From positions 8,738,329-8,802,328 of the forward strand of contig OX578277.1 of the NCBI GenBank assembly GCA_951217055.1: a stretch of 64,000 bases of DNA. The letters run 5' to 3'. Below are positions 10,056 to 23,419 of the stretch, piece by piece. A program made the position numbers and the translations under genes. Below the pieces are notes generated by a model. It did no database searches and was not told the DNA's origin. It worked only from the letters and a program-made list of their open reading frames with translations. Each line of letters starts with the position of its first letter. Position 1 is the stretch's first letter. The stretch comes from Gerris lacustris (Eukaryota; Arthropoda; Insecta; Hemiptera; Gerridae).

Positions 10056-10922
10056 TAAGGGCTCATTCACACTGGGATTCCGGAATGCGATTCACGAATG
10101 CGATTCGTGTATGAGATTCAAAAAAGTATCAAGATTCAGTATCTCGGCGGCTTCTTCCCCCCACTTTTCCTAGTTTTGATCCCAATTTTATTTTACACTT
10201 AGTCTGAATGAACATAAGAAAAATACATAGGCCGCCTGGTATCATTAGAATCTTCGATACGTGAATCGCATTCCGGAATCTCTAGTGTGAATGAGGCCTT
10301 AGGCCTATGTATACCATGTCTGAATGTCCATTCAGACTACGATTCCGGTATGCGATTCGTATGAGATTCTCAAATCGAGTATCCCGTCCCTGTGAGCCGC
10401 CTCGATTCTTTTTAGAATTCTTCTTAGAAAGCGGCTCATGATACATTGCGCTATATGGGCCCATTCAGACTAGGCAATTCTGAATCGCATTCTGCTTCAA
10501 TCCTCTTGCTATTTATTTTCTTTAAATAAAATATTTTAATTATAAATTCATAATAATTACTGTAATGTCATTAATTATAATATTTTATTATAAATCATTT
10601 TATTTACGTTGCACAAAATATTTTAATTATATAAATATATTAATAAATCAATGTAATATATTATTTAATATATATTTTTTTTCAATTGTTTTATTTACTT
10701 TAAATAAAATTGGTTAATTATGAATATAATAATAAATATAATATAATTAATTATTTAAAAATTAAATACATAAATATGTTAGTGTATAATAAAAGTGGGA
10801 TCAAAACTAGGAAAAGTGGGGGGAAGAAGCCGCCGAGATACTGAATCTTGATACTTTTTTGAATCTATACACGAATCGCATTCGTGAATCGCATTCCGGA
10901 ATCCCAGTGTGAAAGAGCCCTA
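10056..10922. mobile_element. MITE with about 130-bp terminal inverted repeats
   Basis: Left arm 10056-10187 and right arm 10796-10922 are inverted copies that are almost identical across TTCACACTGGGATTCCGGAA, TCAGTATCTCGGCGGCTTC and CTAGTTTTGATCCCA. The inside (10200-10500) has further inverted relatives of the same termini, suggesting a nested or rearranged member. The middle is AT-rich. No transposase. Confidence 0.85.
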
Positions 10923-10924
10923 AG

Positions 10925-11186
10925 AGCCAAGGATGTTATATAAAGGGGATGGAATGTTAAGAAGGGGTTTAGGGCAAAAAAAGTGACCCCATGGAGGTAA
11001 GAGAAATTGGAGAGCAGAAGCATACTGCGCATGCTCCACGACCTTTGAACTGGGACAAATTACCTTCTTTAACAGGTTATAAACAAATTCTTGGTAACCT
11101 ATAACCAAGAGGAAGGTAATTTATCCTATTGGAGCTCCTCACTTTTTTCCCCAACTCTCCATCCCCTTTATTTAACATCCTTGGTT
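10925..11186. mobile_element. Short MITE abutting the previous one
   Basis: 262 bp with imperfect inverted ends AGCCAAGGATGTTATATAAA and TTTATTTAACATCCTTGGTT, extending inward through AGGGGATGG and its complement. It starts two bases after the previous element ends, so one probably inserted at or beside the other's terminus. End design resembles the element at 44292-46496. Confidence 0.75.
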
Positions 11187-13660
11187 AGAGCAGTGGAGGT
11201 TACGAAGTCTTCTTATTCGGTTATCCAGAGGGCCTCTCCCCTCCACTAGAGACATTTATCTTTGCCTAGTTGGCCCGACCTTTTGTCCGGGAAAATCTCA
11301 AGCTCTCATTGGCTACCCAACCCATTTGCTAGTCTTTCCCACGCTGTCAAAGCACTAATTCTAGTTGGGCGAGACTGTAAATAACTCTATTCCTAGTTAA
11401 ATTCATTTCAAGCTCTAAGGCATTTAAGGAAAATAAATTAAAAGACGTGATTATCTCTGACCCAATTTTGTATAACTCGAGTTTACAGTTGTTTACTTGA
11501 GTTTACAGTGTGTATAATTGTCGCTGCTACTTTGTTTTAACGAGCAATATGTTGTTCAGTATTGTTACTTGTTATTGCTAATATTGTTCGTTCAGAAACA
11601 AATATGTTATGTATAGTATAATTGCATAGTTTAACTATAATATTTGTATTAATGAAAAAATATTTTGTGTCAAAATAAATTATATTTCAATAAAAGTATT
11701 ATTTATGATTTTGAAGATAAATACCAGTCGCTTAAATCTGGGCCGGATTTAGGCCATGTGACCGCCTAGGGGCTCGCACAATAAGGGGACAAGGGGGGGC
11801 CACACCAAAAAGATTTCATTTACAATAATGCTAACTAACATCGGTAAGCTGGAAATTTGGAAGTAAAACCTACATACTCATAGAGGATATGACGAAAACA
11901 CATGCACACATTTTTTGAAATGTTTATTTTATTCAAGAATTCACGATTTCATTTTGATTTACGCAATTCACAATCTTTGGGCTTAGTGTGGTGTCTGGTG
12001 AGCCAGTTTTTTTTGCAGAGACACTGCACACACGTATTTTTATTGGATATAATCCTAAATTCTCTTATGTTTTAAAGAAGAAATATTAATCTAAGTTCAG
12101 TCAAACAAAAGAATAATTACAAGATAAAATGAACTTTTTATATACTACGTTTTTAAATTTTCTGTTTTAAATCATAAATTTGAAACCCGTCAAAATAAAG
12201 ATTGTAAATATGGGATATGTCAAAACAAATAAAATAACTTGCGGATTTTTTTACGAACTAACTTTCTATAAAGCAAAATTTGCTGAAAGATGGCTAAAAG
12301 TATTTACATAATGCATTGTCATCGAGTTCTGAGCTATTCTAAAAGTTTCAAATGTCTAGCTACTCGGGAAGTTAGTTATAAATCGATTGCAAGATTTGTA
12401 CTGGCCAAACAAACAAACAAACAAGAAAACAAGCTAATAAAAACGTAGTAAAAAATTGTGGAAATAAATCTGATTGTTTCGACATTTGGCATAGTTGTTT
12501 GAAAATAGAATATCAAAAGTCTATCTTGGAAAATTGACCCTTTTTCTATTTTTTTTCACAAATATCAAGAAAATGTCATTATATGCACAAAAATTCATTA
12601 TCGCTTTCGTACAATAAAATTTTAGTGAGTAAGAAGAATTGAATCGTAAAAGCATATATTTTAAGAGAAAGGAGAATAATAGGAATAATAGGAGAGCAAA
12701 ACCAAAACAATGAAGCGGAAGGTTACGTTTCTGTTCACACAAACTCCAAACTACTAGTCCCTGCCATCGATCGCTGACTGCTCTGGCTGGTTTGAAGCCA
12801 ATCCGTGATTCAATCAGAGCCTAGTTGGAACAGCCGACTAACAGACAGAATTTGAGTTTGGGCTTCGTTGGAACGCCCTGTTCCTAATGCGCATGCGTCA
12901 GACAGTTTCAAACTAGTTTGAAGTGTGGATGGAAACGTCATACCTTTTATTATTATTAATAATAAAAGTCGGGCAGTTTGGGTTTTTTTTATGGAAGTCT
13001 GCGGAGGTACGCCATGCTGGATTTTTCCCAGGCAGAGGCTCTCGGAACGGCGTGGCGTGGCGTAGCGGCCGGCGGCTTTGGCCGTGAAGCCTCTAGGAAT
13101 GTGGGGTTAAGTACATTACGCGTCGAGTGCGGAAAGTAGCATTTTGCAAGCGAGTGTGGATTTAGCACCAGAGTGACAGCGAGGGTAGTAAAACCACACG
13201 AGCTATGCAAAATGCCGTTTTTGCACGAGTTGCGTACCGTACTTTATCGACGATTGTTAGATTTAAATAATAAATACAGAAAAAAAACTTGCTGTATGTA
13301 AGTTCGTATCTCTCTGTTAATAAAGATGGCATTAATTCTTGAGTTGCATTTTTTGCTGAATTAATTATTTCTGGAGGAGTATTATTCTCCACATTTTCTA
13401 TTTATAACTACTTGTACACGTAACTATTTGTACTAAGCAGAGTTAAGGCCAAATTAAAAGAAAATCATTTATTTACATTGAAGCGAGCGTCTTGCAATAA
13501 ATAATGTATTGTATATTGAGAAATAAGTTAATCATGATGAGTTTATAGTTAGAGTAGATGCTTGTAGTGACCTTTAATACGCAAAAACTTCTGCTTGTAT
13601 CAGGTTGAAATTTTATGTGCTTGTTTCAATTGTACATTAGACTTTAGACGATGTGCATGA
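11187..13660. other. Noncoding stretch with old repeat fragments
   Basis: No gene seen. At 11740-11800 the run GGGCCGGATTTAGG followed by a G-rich stretch resembles a decayed hAT-type end. The block 12172-12420 repeats 257-518. A perfect short hairpin of CTTTTATTATTATT with its complement lies near 12945-12969. The region 12990-13220 is unusually GC-rich (GGCGTGGCGTGGCGTAGCGG), probably another repeat. Confidence 0.4.
12172..12420. repeat. Dispersed repeat, copy 2 (pair with 257-518)
   Basis: Direct-orientation homologue of 257-518, lacking about 20 bp near the middle. Termini are not flanked by an obvious duplication. Confidence 0.7.
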
Positions 13661-13708
13661 ATTTTTATTAAAATCGTTACATTCTAATGTAACGATTTTA
13701 ATAAAAAT
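13661..13708. repeat. Perfect palindrome, 23-bp arms
   Basis: ATTTTTATTAAAATCGTTAC plus ATT, a 2-nt CT spacer, then the exact complement. Arms are 13661-13683 and 13686-13708. No gene flanks it, so a terminator role is not supported. It could extrude as a cruciform. Confidence 0.85.
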
Positions 13709-13749
13709 CGTTCTAACGTAAGATATCGGTAAAAACGTTGTTTTCTTAA

Positions 13750-15039
13750 TTTTAAACGTTTGGACCTTCTTTAATAAATTTAGCGATCTCTATCACTTGG
13801 TCTTCCATCGGGTTGGAAAACATTTGTTCGGTTCGCCGGCAGAGCGAACCAGGTTCGCCTGTGTGTAGAGGACACGAACCGATGTTCGTCATTTTATCAG
13901 AAAAGACACTACACCTCCGACTTCTTTTTTTTACTTCTTTTAACACTGTTTTCTTTAACGCTGTTTTTTAACGCTGTTTTTTCCCCCTGTGTTTTTCTAA
14001 AGCTGTTTCTTTTAACTCCGTTTTTAACTCAGTGTTTTTAACGCTTTTTTTTTAAACGTTGTTTTTTAGCGCTGTGTTTTCAGCTCAGTTCAGAGGGAAA
14101 CTGACGATTTAAGACGAACCGTTGTTCGTGTCTCTCTCTACTGTGTGTAGAGAGCGGACCCCACGAACTTGGTTCGCCGCTTAAGACCGTCTACGTGTAG
14201 ACTAGTAAGCCTGGAGGCATAAGACCGTGACGCCTGAGAACTAGTGGGTTTGCTTTATGGCTTTGTTTCTAAGCTTTGCGGGTTGCATATTGCTTATTTT
14301 AAGAATTTAACTTGCTGAGTATATTATTATGATTTATGACATACCATTGTGTCATTTTCCATCATGCAGTTTCAGTAAGTGTTGTCATTGCCTTATAATC
14401 ATGCAGTATATAATTAAGAATTCCTGATAATTAAGAATTCCAAGAAAAAAAGAATATCTGATAACGTTATAAGAAATTATTGTTTAACAAATATATATCA
14501 TATTACTCGCTTTGATCACACTCGTGAAGGCTTTACAAAGTATATAATTTTACATTGTAATAGAAAATGTTAGAAATTGTTATAATTATTAATTTTAAAA
14601 ATTTTAGTTACTTAACACCTTATTATTGTTTTACTTGATATTTAATTATCATTTTATTTATTTATTATATCTCACAATAATTATTATTATTAACCTACGT
14701 GTAATCAGAGCTATTAATTCATATCTATTTTTAGAAGCAATTTGTACTTGTACATGCCAATACCAAATAAAGTAAACAAATAAAAAAATAAATTGTACAT
14801 AACCTATAATAATTTTTCCATCCAATTAACTGACCATTTCATCTATTGAAGATAACTCTTTGTCAAACCAAGCTTTACGATAACAACCCAATATTGGACA
14901 GATAAACAGACAGCAATAAAATGGTACACGTCCTCATACGCTAGTAAATTACCTAGGTGACATTTATTTTTATCTAAATCTGTTTCAACTATTATTTGGT
15001 TCAAAATTTGTTTAATTTTTTTCTTGTTTTAGTTGGTTG
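13750..15039. other. Noncoding stretch with imperfect inverted GAACC-rich segments
   Basis: Segments at about 13810-13900 and 14110-14190 are partly inverted copies (GCGAACC, TGTGTAGAG, CACGAAC motifs) around a T-rich stretch at 13955-14085 with repeated AACGCTGTTTTTT units. Probably a decayed MITE. The remainder to 15039 is AT-rich and shows nothing I recognise. Confidence 0.4.
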
Positions 15040-15400
15040 TTGAAATATCCGAAATTCAGTACTACTGTGTGTACCTTAGCAAGCTAGATTTTGTCGAAAT
15101 TTGGCATACACGTTCAAAAAAAAAAAAAAATTATATACCCCTTGGCGAAACCAACAAATGAATTTTAGCTCCAATTTTGGGGCACTATCACCAAAAAAAA
15201 AAAAAAACTTTGTACAAACAAATATGAGAAAAAATATGTTTCTCGAAAACAGTTTTGATTTAAAAAATTCTTAAATGAATTTAAATACAAATCTAACGAT
15301 ATAAGCCGTTTTCCCGGGAAAAATCTAGTTCCTGAGAGAATAGCTTTAAACACGGACAGAGAGAGTCCGGGTTCGATTCCCTGCCGAGGAGAAGTTATTT
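15040..15400 (+). repeat. Dispersed repeat with tRNA-B-box-like GGTTCGATTCC
   Basis: Homologous in the same orientation to about 45690-46000, and in reverse to about 32340-32640. Shared landmarks are AAATTTGGCATACA, a gcAC(C)CCCAAA-type run, TAAGCCGTTTTCCCGGGAAAA and AGTCCGGGTTCGATTCCC. The GGGTTCGATTCCC element matches a pol III B box, but no A box or tRNA fold was found. Confidence 0.6.
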
Positions 15401-16264
15401 GGGTCTCTTTTGTTACTTTTTAGCTTGAGCAAACAACAGCAGTCTACATAACCGCAGTCATAACTTCCATTTTCTGTTGTATTGTTCCACATTTATTATA
15501 TATACATAGAGGGTGTCTCAGGTCTACAAATGTTAAACTTCAAGGAGCGTATTTCGTAGGCAAACTATATTTCTACCAGTTATTCTGAAGTCAGTATCTC
15601 TCCATTAAAGTTTTTATTGCTTCCGAGCTTACCGAAGGTAACGGAAGCTATGTGATCGTTCTGAAGAACGAAAATATTTTAGGTCTCCGATTTCAAAAAT
15701 TCCAAGACAGAAATTTGTTTCAGACATCAGGGAACATTTTTTTGGTTTCCTGTCTGTCGTTCAATTTTTACGAACCAACATATCTCAGAAACTACACGTT
15801 CTTTTAATGAAATTTGGATGGTAGGTCATAATAAGCTCATTGTTGGTCGTTGGTCCCATATAAATTTCTGCGCTCATTTGTTTCTCTTCCTTATGCGCAC
15901 AGACATTCATTAATTTACACCTATAGCTTCAAATGTACTTATTTGATTTGTATGAAACTTTTATAGTTTATCGAAAGTAGTCCGCAGATAGCCTCAGATT
16001 AATTTGAACCGTCTGCGCTCTTTAACTTTTGCTAAATTGATACTTTAATTCATGTAAAAAGCCAAAAAAAAAAAAAAAAAAAAAACAGATTAAAAAATTC
16101 GGGGAAAACAATTAAACAAATTAGACAATAATGGCTTCTACAAGTATAAATTCAATAAAGTACGTGATAGGATGCGAGGAAGTTATGTGCCACACTAATT
16201 GGCAGTCTATTTTGATAAATTTTGATATAATGTTCAATAATAATTAAATGTACCTATGAAAACT
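15400..16264. other. Noncoding stretch with short shared repeats
   Basis: Contains a segment CTTACCGAAGGTAACGGAAG (15628-15650) that recurs in variant form at about 46945-46970 and, in part, near 29425. The sequence around GTGCCACACTAATTGGCAG at 16187 recurs as GTGCCACACCAATTAGCAC at 46970. These look like pieces of one dispersed family. No gene. Confidence 0.4.
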
Positions 16265-16280
16265 AATAAATCTTTCTAAT

Positions 16281-16503
16281 AGATCTATATTTAGATATAA
16301 TTAATTAGATCTATATTTAGATATAATTAATTAGATCTATATTTAGATATTATTAATCAGATCTATATTTAGATATAATTAATTAGATCTATATTTAGAT
16401 ATTATTAATCAGATCTATATTTAGATATAATTAATTAGATCTATATTTAGATATAATTAATTAGATCTATATTTAGATATAATTCATTAGATCTATATTT
16501 AGT
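16281..16503. repeat. 26-bp minisatellite
   Basis: About 8.5 tandem copies of AGATCTATATTTAGATATAA plus TTAATT, with alternate units carrying TATTAATC. The unit is itself partly palindromic (AGATCT, ATCTATATTTAGAT). Confidence 0.9.
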
Positions 16504-16883
16504 TAAAAATCTGCGGATATCTATGAAGTAAAGTCATAGATATTTTTCTATTTGAAGAGTTATGAATTGTTTTACTAAGTTACAGAGGTAATACTTGACT
16601 TGTCCATATTGAACGAGACGACTTACAAGTTAAATCTAAGCTTGAGTTAAGTCCGTGCATCTCCCTCTTCTGTCTGGGCTGCCCCACTTCCCACTCTGTA
16701 TCCCCGGTGGATGGTCCATCCCACCATGTACCGTTGTACCTCTCCTTCATCCAGTTACCTGTTTGCTTTCGTGCCGTTCGTACCGTACGTCGTTCACGTC
16801 ATTCAATTTTGTTTGTTTTTTTTTTCTCTCAAAAAAACGTTAACATCTTTTATTTATTTTATTTTTTGTACCTATATACATAC

Positions 16884-18054
<1,171 letters not shown>

Positions 18055-18845
18055 TGGTTTTGGAGTAACCCTAGTTGAGATAGGGCTTGTTTAGGAGAAA
18101 CCCCAATTGGGATAGGGCTGGTTTTTGAGAAACCCTTGCTTGGATAGGGCTGGTTTAAGAAAAACCCCAATTGGGATACGGCTGGTTTAGGAGGAACACC
18201 AGTAGGGATAGGCTGATTTAGGAGAAACCCCAATTGGGATAGGGCTGGTTTAGGAGAAACCCCAATTGGGATAGGGCTGGTTTAGGAGAAACCCTAGCTT
18301 GGATAGGGCTGGTTTAAGAAAAACCCCAATTGGGATGGGGCTAGTTTAGGAGGAACACCAGTTGGGATAGGGCTGGTTTAGGAGAAACCCCAATTGGGAT
18401 AGGGCTGGTTTTTGAGAAACCCCAATTGGGATATGGCTGGTTTAGGTGAAACCCTAGCTTGGATAGGGCTGGTTTAAGAAAAACCCCAATTGGGATAGGG
18501 CTGGTTTAGGAGGAACACCAGTTGGGATATGGATGGTTTAGGAGAAACCCCAATTGGGATAGGGCTGGTTTAAGAAAAACCACAATTGGGATAGGGCTGG
18601 TTTAGGAGAAACCCTAGCTTGGATAGGGCTGGTTTAAGAAAAAAACCCCAATTGGGATAGGGCTGGTTTAGGAGAAGCATCAGTTGGAATAGGGCTGGTT
18701 TAGGAGACACCCCAGTTTTGATAGGGCTGGTTTTTGAGAAACCCTAGCTTGGATAGGGCTGGTTTAAGAAAAACCCCAATTAGGATAGGGCTGGTTTAGG
18801 AGAAACACCAGTTGGGATAGGGCTGGTTTAGGAAATACCCCATAT
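18055..18845. repeat. 32-bp minisatellite with 160-bp higher-order repeat
   Basis: About 24 tandem copies of a 32-bp unit beginning GGGCTGGTTTAGGAGAAACC and ending CCAATTGGGATA. Variant units recur in fixed order. The variant ACCCTTGCTTGG/ACCCTAGCTTGG sits at 18132, 18291, 18451, 18611 and 18741, that is, spacings of 159, 160, 160 and 130. Five units make one higher-order period, and one unit is missing in the last period. No spacers of unique sequence. Confidence 0.9.
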
Positions 18846-19299
18846 CACTGTGTAAGACTTACTTAGGTCCAAAATTTTGCAGTGTTCCAGTGGTTTTATT
18901 TCTGATGTGCTCACACTAATACTAATATACTATTGTTTTGTTTTTTTATTGTCATTCATTTTTTTTTTTTTTTTTTGTTTGAAATAGGTAAATCAATAAT
19001 TAAAGTTAAATTTAATTGTTTTTCTTATAGAAATTAAAAATAAGAACAATTTTCAAACAAGTAAAAGAAAAGGATACTTCAATTGATTGTCATCAGGTGA
19101 TGATGTAAGTAAATATATATACATAAACATATATTTATTTATTTACTATATTATTTATGGTTATGTATTTATTTATTTAAATGAATTTCTTGTTTCTCAT
19201 TGTCTCACCTTTCAGGAGATTAAACCCAGATTATTGTTATGTTTGGACATTGGTCCAGAGAAGACAGTATTCATATGATAACAATATGATATGTCTTTT

Positions 19300-19560
19300 T
19301 ACTCACCCATCTATGGATCTATGTGATCATTACTAGGGAACATGAGTAAAGTTACTGATCCCTTCATATAATGTAACACTAATGATCACATAGATAGATG
19401 TGTAAAGTGACTGATACCTCCATCCTGTAATGATCTAATACTGTTCTACCTGGAACCAAAGTACAAACACTAACAATAATCTGGGTTAGATTCCCAGAGA
19501 GGAGAGACATGTTCCACACTAATGATCACATAGATAGATGTGTAAAGTGACTGATACCAC
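19300..19560. repeat. Inverted relative of the 140-bp tandem unit at 30858-31175
   Basis: Carries, in reverse orientation, the motifs GATCATTAGTGTG, CTCTGGGAAT, TGTTAGTGTTTGTACTTTGG and TCATTACAGGATGGAGG found in 30858-31175, in about one and a half units. A weak relative is at 50630-50740. Confidence 0.7.
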
Positions 19561-20076
19561 CCACTATTCTGTAAAAAACTAGTTTTGTTAATAATCTTTA
19601 AAAAAATAAACCAAAAAAAAGCAAACAAATAAATGTAAAAGAGGAAATAAGACAATTTTCTATTTTTTAATTATAATTATAATCAAATGTTTAATTATAT
19701 ACCAACTTAATTATTAAAGAAAAAAAAAATTCGACCTAATAATAAAAACCTAACAAAAGAAAAAGAAAAAAAAAAATAACCCGGAAAATCAAAACTATTC
19801 ATCTAATGCTTTCAACAAAAATATACTTGAAGATTAAACCGGAAGTAATTTCTGTTGAAGGAACAATATAAAAGTTATTACTTATTTCACCCACTGCCTT
19901 TGTTTCCGGTTTAAGAGTTGTTTAGTCTTGTAGGTTTTTTTTTTTAATGTTCAGTTGTTAAGTTTGCAAGCGGTAACACTGTGTGAAAATTATATCCTTT
20001 TGTTTTTTTTCTTTTATTTCTTAACCTGTCAGTACCATTGTTTAGATTAATCATTTTACATACAAACGCATATATG

Positions 20077-20088
20077 TGTATATATATA

Positions 20089-20180
<92 letters not shown>
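20077..20180. repeat. (TA)n microsatellite
   Basis: About 100 bp of TA, with one TTA interruption near the start. Confidence 0.95.
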
Positions 20181-20185
<5 letters not shown>

Positions 20186-20360
20186 TAAAGGTAAATTTCG
20201 AAATCAGTTAAAACTGGAAATCCTACTAACTGGACTAGTATTGACTCAGCGTTATAGCTAAAACCGATATTGTCTAGCGTGAGTCTAGTCAAAACTAATT
20301 TTAGACTGAAATTTACTATTCTGGAATGACGCTGTAGACCTATAATCAAATGTTAAATGA

Positions 20361-20575
20361 AGTGGAGCTTTCGAAAAGTCATATATCTGTGGGAATACCA
20401 GCTTTTTGGGGTTTCGTAGGTACTTCTCGAAACCCATGCCGGGGGCCGGGGGTGATGTGTCCATATGTCCGTCGCTCTTAGGTTCATAGCGCCTGAAACG
20501 TTTATGCTAAAGAGCTGAAATTTGAAACACTGGCACAACTTTTTGACCCAACCATAGGAAAATTATACAGACGTT
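20361..20575. repeat. Dispersed repeat, inverted relative of 50385-50565
   Basis: Shares in reverse orientation AACTTTTTGACCCAACCA, TTTGAAACACTGG, GGTTCATAG and GTGATGTGTCC with 50385-50565. Old interspersed repeat, class unknown. Confidence 0.65.
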
Positions 20576-20734
20576 AAAATGGAATTTTAATTGCAAAAAA
20601 AAAATATGTGTGATGCTCTCACGCATTAGAAGTGAAACTTAAGTTCTAGAATGCATTGCTCTCTTTCATTTTTTGACGAATTTATTATTTCAGGATTAAG
20701 AAATGGTTATGGGAAATTTAATTGAAAAAAAATA

Positions 20735-21785
20735 TTGCTACGCTAAGGCAACCACATTTATTCCAATAAAAATAAATCTTCGTTACACGATGTCACTATA
20801 TGAAAAAATAATTAAAGCAATGTTTATATCTGTGTATATATTGTCATTTGTCATTTATACTAGTGGTTCTTAACCTTTTGGTAACCACGGCCCCCTTAAA
20901 ATCTCCAAATATAATAAACAGATAGTACCCTAAATACCTTTCGAGGCCCCCTGGGGGGCTGCAGCCCCCCGGTTAAGATCTGACGCCGACGCACCTCGAA
21001 ATGATTTGTTATTGCTACGGTAAGGCAACCACATTTATTCCAACAAAAACTACGATAAGGCAACCACATTTATTCCAATAAAAAATATATTTGTTTTGAT
21101 TTGCGGTCTTTAAATAGGTATAATAACTTATTTAAATTAATTTAATTAGTTATTACTTTTTTCTTGTAAGTATACAATTAAGCCCGTTGCCATGAACCCA
21201 AAAAATAATCTAATTATAATAAATAGTCTAATTACATATAATCCATCTAATATTAAATATTACGCTTATATACCAATTTTGTGTACTTTCTATGTGGCAA
21301 TGTAATTGGGTCAATGGATAGCATGTTTGCTTCATGATCCGGAAGTCAGTGGATCGCATCTCCCCTGAGTGAAAGGTTTTTTACAGATAAATCTTTCACC
21401 AGGATTAGTCTCAAACACAAATTCCGTTTCATTACTTCCGTCACACAAATTTCATTACAATTAATCTGTAAAAATGTTGGAATCTTGGACGAGTCTCGAA
21501 TCGCAAACTATGTTACACGATGGTCCCTATTTGAAAAAATTCACTCTACCGCCGCCAAAGAAGTTTCACTTCAAAAAAAAAAAAAAAATTCTACGCTAAG
21601 ACAACCATATTTATTCCAATAAAAATAAATATGTGTGTTTTGATTTGTTGGTCTTTAAATAGATATAATATAATCAATCTGTAAAAATGTTACACTTGGA
21701 CGAGTCTCGAATCTTAAACTTCGTTACACGATGTCACTATATGAAAAAATTCACTCTACCGCCGCCAAAGAAGTTTCACTTCAAT
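20735..21785. repeat. Complex duplicated region
   Basis: The motif CTACGSTAAGGCAACCACAT followed by TTATTCCAA occurs at about 20738, 21015 and 21052, with a diverged copy at 21591. The block CGTTACACGATGTCACTATA and the following CACTCTACCGCCGCCAAAG occurs at about 21722-21782 and, variant, at 21508-21576. At 20863-20990 a GTGGTTCTTAACC-type end followed by a G/C-rich stretch resembles a decayed hAT terminus. Confidence 0.65.
21304..21372 (+). other. Degenerate tRNA-like segment
   Basis: The run GGGTCAATGGATAGCATG, then CTTCATGATCCGGAAGTCAG and GTGGATCGCATCTCCC has the spacing of a tRNA A box, anticodon arm and decayed B box (GTGGATCGCATCTCC against GGTTCGAATCC). No intact cloverleaf could be drawn. 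It could be a tRNA pseudogene or a SINE head. Confidence 0.35.
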
Positions 21786-23419
21786 AAACAATTTTATTTT
21801 AACTAATGAAGCATTCTTTTATTATTATCATTATTACTCAATGCCAGGCTTTATTTACTAAATAATATAAACAAAGTTAATCTACTATTACCATAACAAC
21901 AGCTATTTCCCACTTTAACTTCTTACATACTAAATATTTAGACATTGAGCTACCTATATCAATACATTTATCTATGAAACAAATAAATAATCATATCAAT
22001 ACTATGAAGTATACATGATAACGTACTTTAGAAAAAGCAATCGTGACGTAAAATAGAATATAATTATATCTAGATAATGACAATGCATTTGATTAGATGT
22101 AGGAAGGATCAAGGTTTATCTGACTTGCAGGTAGAGGTAGGTAAATACCGCCATGAAAGTAATGGAGAAACGATAACTAATTAGCTTTTAACACTTAAGT
22201 ACACAATACAAAAGAAACAATGAAACTGTCGTTTGTTTTAACCGAGTGACATCACTATAAAAACACCAATTGTTTACTTTTTATAACTCCCTTTTAAATT
22301 CTGTCTAATTAAAGACCGGAGACTCTCATATTAATTGTCATATTAAAAATAAAATATGTACAGTATATTTACACTTAAAATAATCCTATCGCAGTCGCAG
22401 TAGAATTATAAGAGTTATACATTTTTATCGTTGAGGATAAATTGAATTAATTAGAATAAAAAACAGTCAGTTGGTACACCTGGTGATAAGAAGCTAACAT
22501 GTTTGTTTACATTCCGTAAACATACTGATTTCCCGGCGCAGATAGTTTTTCTTCCTTTGGGCCATGATAAGGCAGCTTTGTAAAATATCATGTCATTTAT
22601 GTGAAGTGTACGTGAAGTAAAATGTTCAATAATAATAAAATGTACCTACGAAAACGATTTTTACTTCCATGAAAATGGATCTCTGTGAAGGAGGGGTCTT
22701 AAGAACCTGGGGATATCATTCAAACCCGTTTCATATACATATATGTCTGTGCGTACGTATGTATGTATGTATATTACGTGCGTAAGTTCGTTCGGCACTT
22801 TAAACCTTTATAACATCGCTTCAAGACATCGCATTGAGATGTGGTTTGCGGAATTTTTTTGAACTTTTGTCGAAAAAACTGATGGCGAAAACCCGAACAT
22901 CGTAGTTCGCGACATTTCGGAGCTACAGTCACTTAAGTACGAAATTGGTATGTCGACGATAACTTCAGTAGGCTTTATTTAATTTCAATTTCCTTTGAGG
23001 TATATATGTGTCCTATATGGTAGATTGTACCTATACTTTTTGAGCACAATCGGACAAGCGGTTTGGGAGATATTGGCTTTTTAGTGTTTTTTTTTTTATA
23101 AAAAAAAAAAAATTCTTTGGGCAATTGTGTCCGTCCAGTTGATCGTATCCAAACAATTTTTGCGTCAAAATAAGCAGCTTGTAGACTACTTTTGAATGAA
23201 TATTAGCTGATTTCCAAATATCGAGTATAAGCATCAAAAAATGAAACATAAAAGTATCATATTGAAATTTTGGCGATTTATATTCTATTTGGTTATTTAA
23301 GCTATTAAATTAATCTTATGGACTTATGAATAAGCTGTGATTTAGAGAAAATTTCTGAAAAAGAAATGTTATTTTTATTTAAGTGGAAAATGCTGAAAAA
23401 GAAACTTTATTTATATTAT
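21786..23419. other. Noncoding stretch
   Basis: No gene recognised. The sequence at 22618-22660 (ATGTTCAATAATAATAAAAT, GTACCTACGAAAAC) resembles 16230-16262, so it belongs to a dispersed family. A short GTAT microsatellite lies near 22755. Confidence 0.4.
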
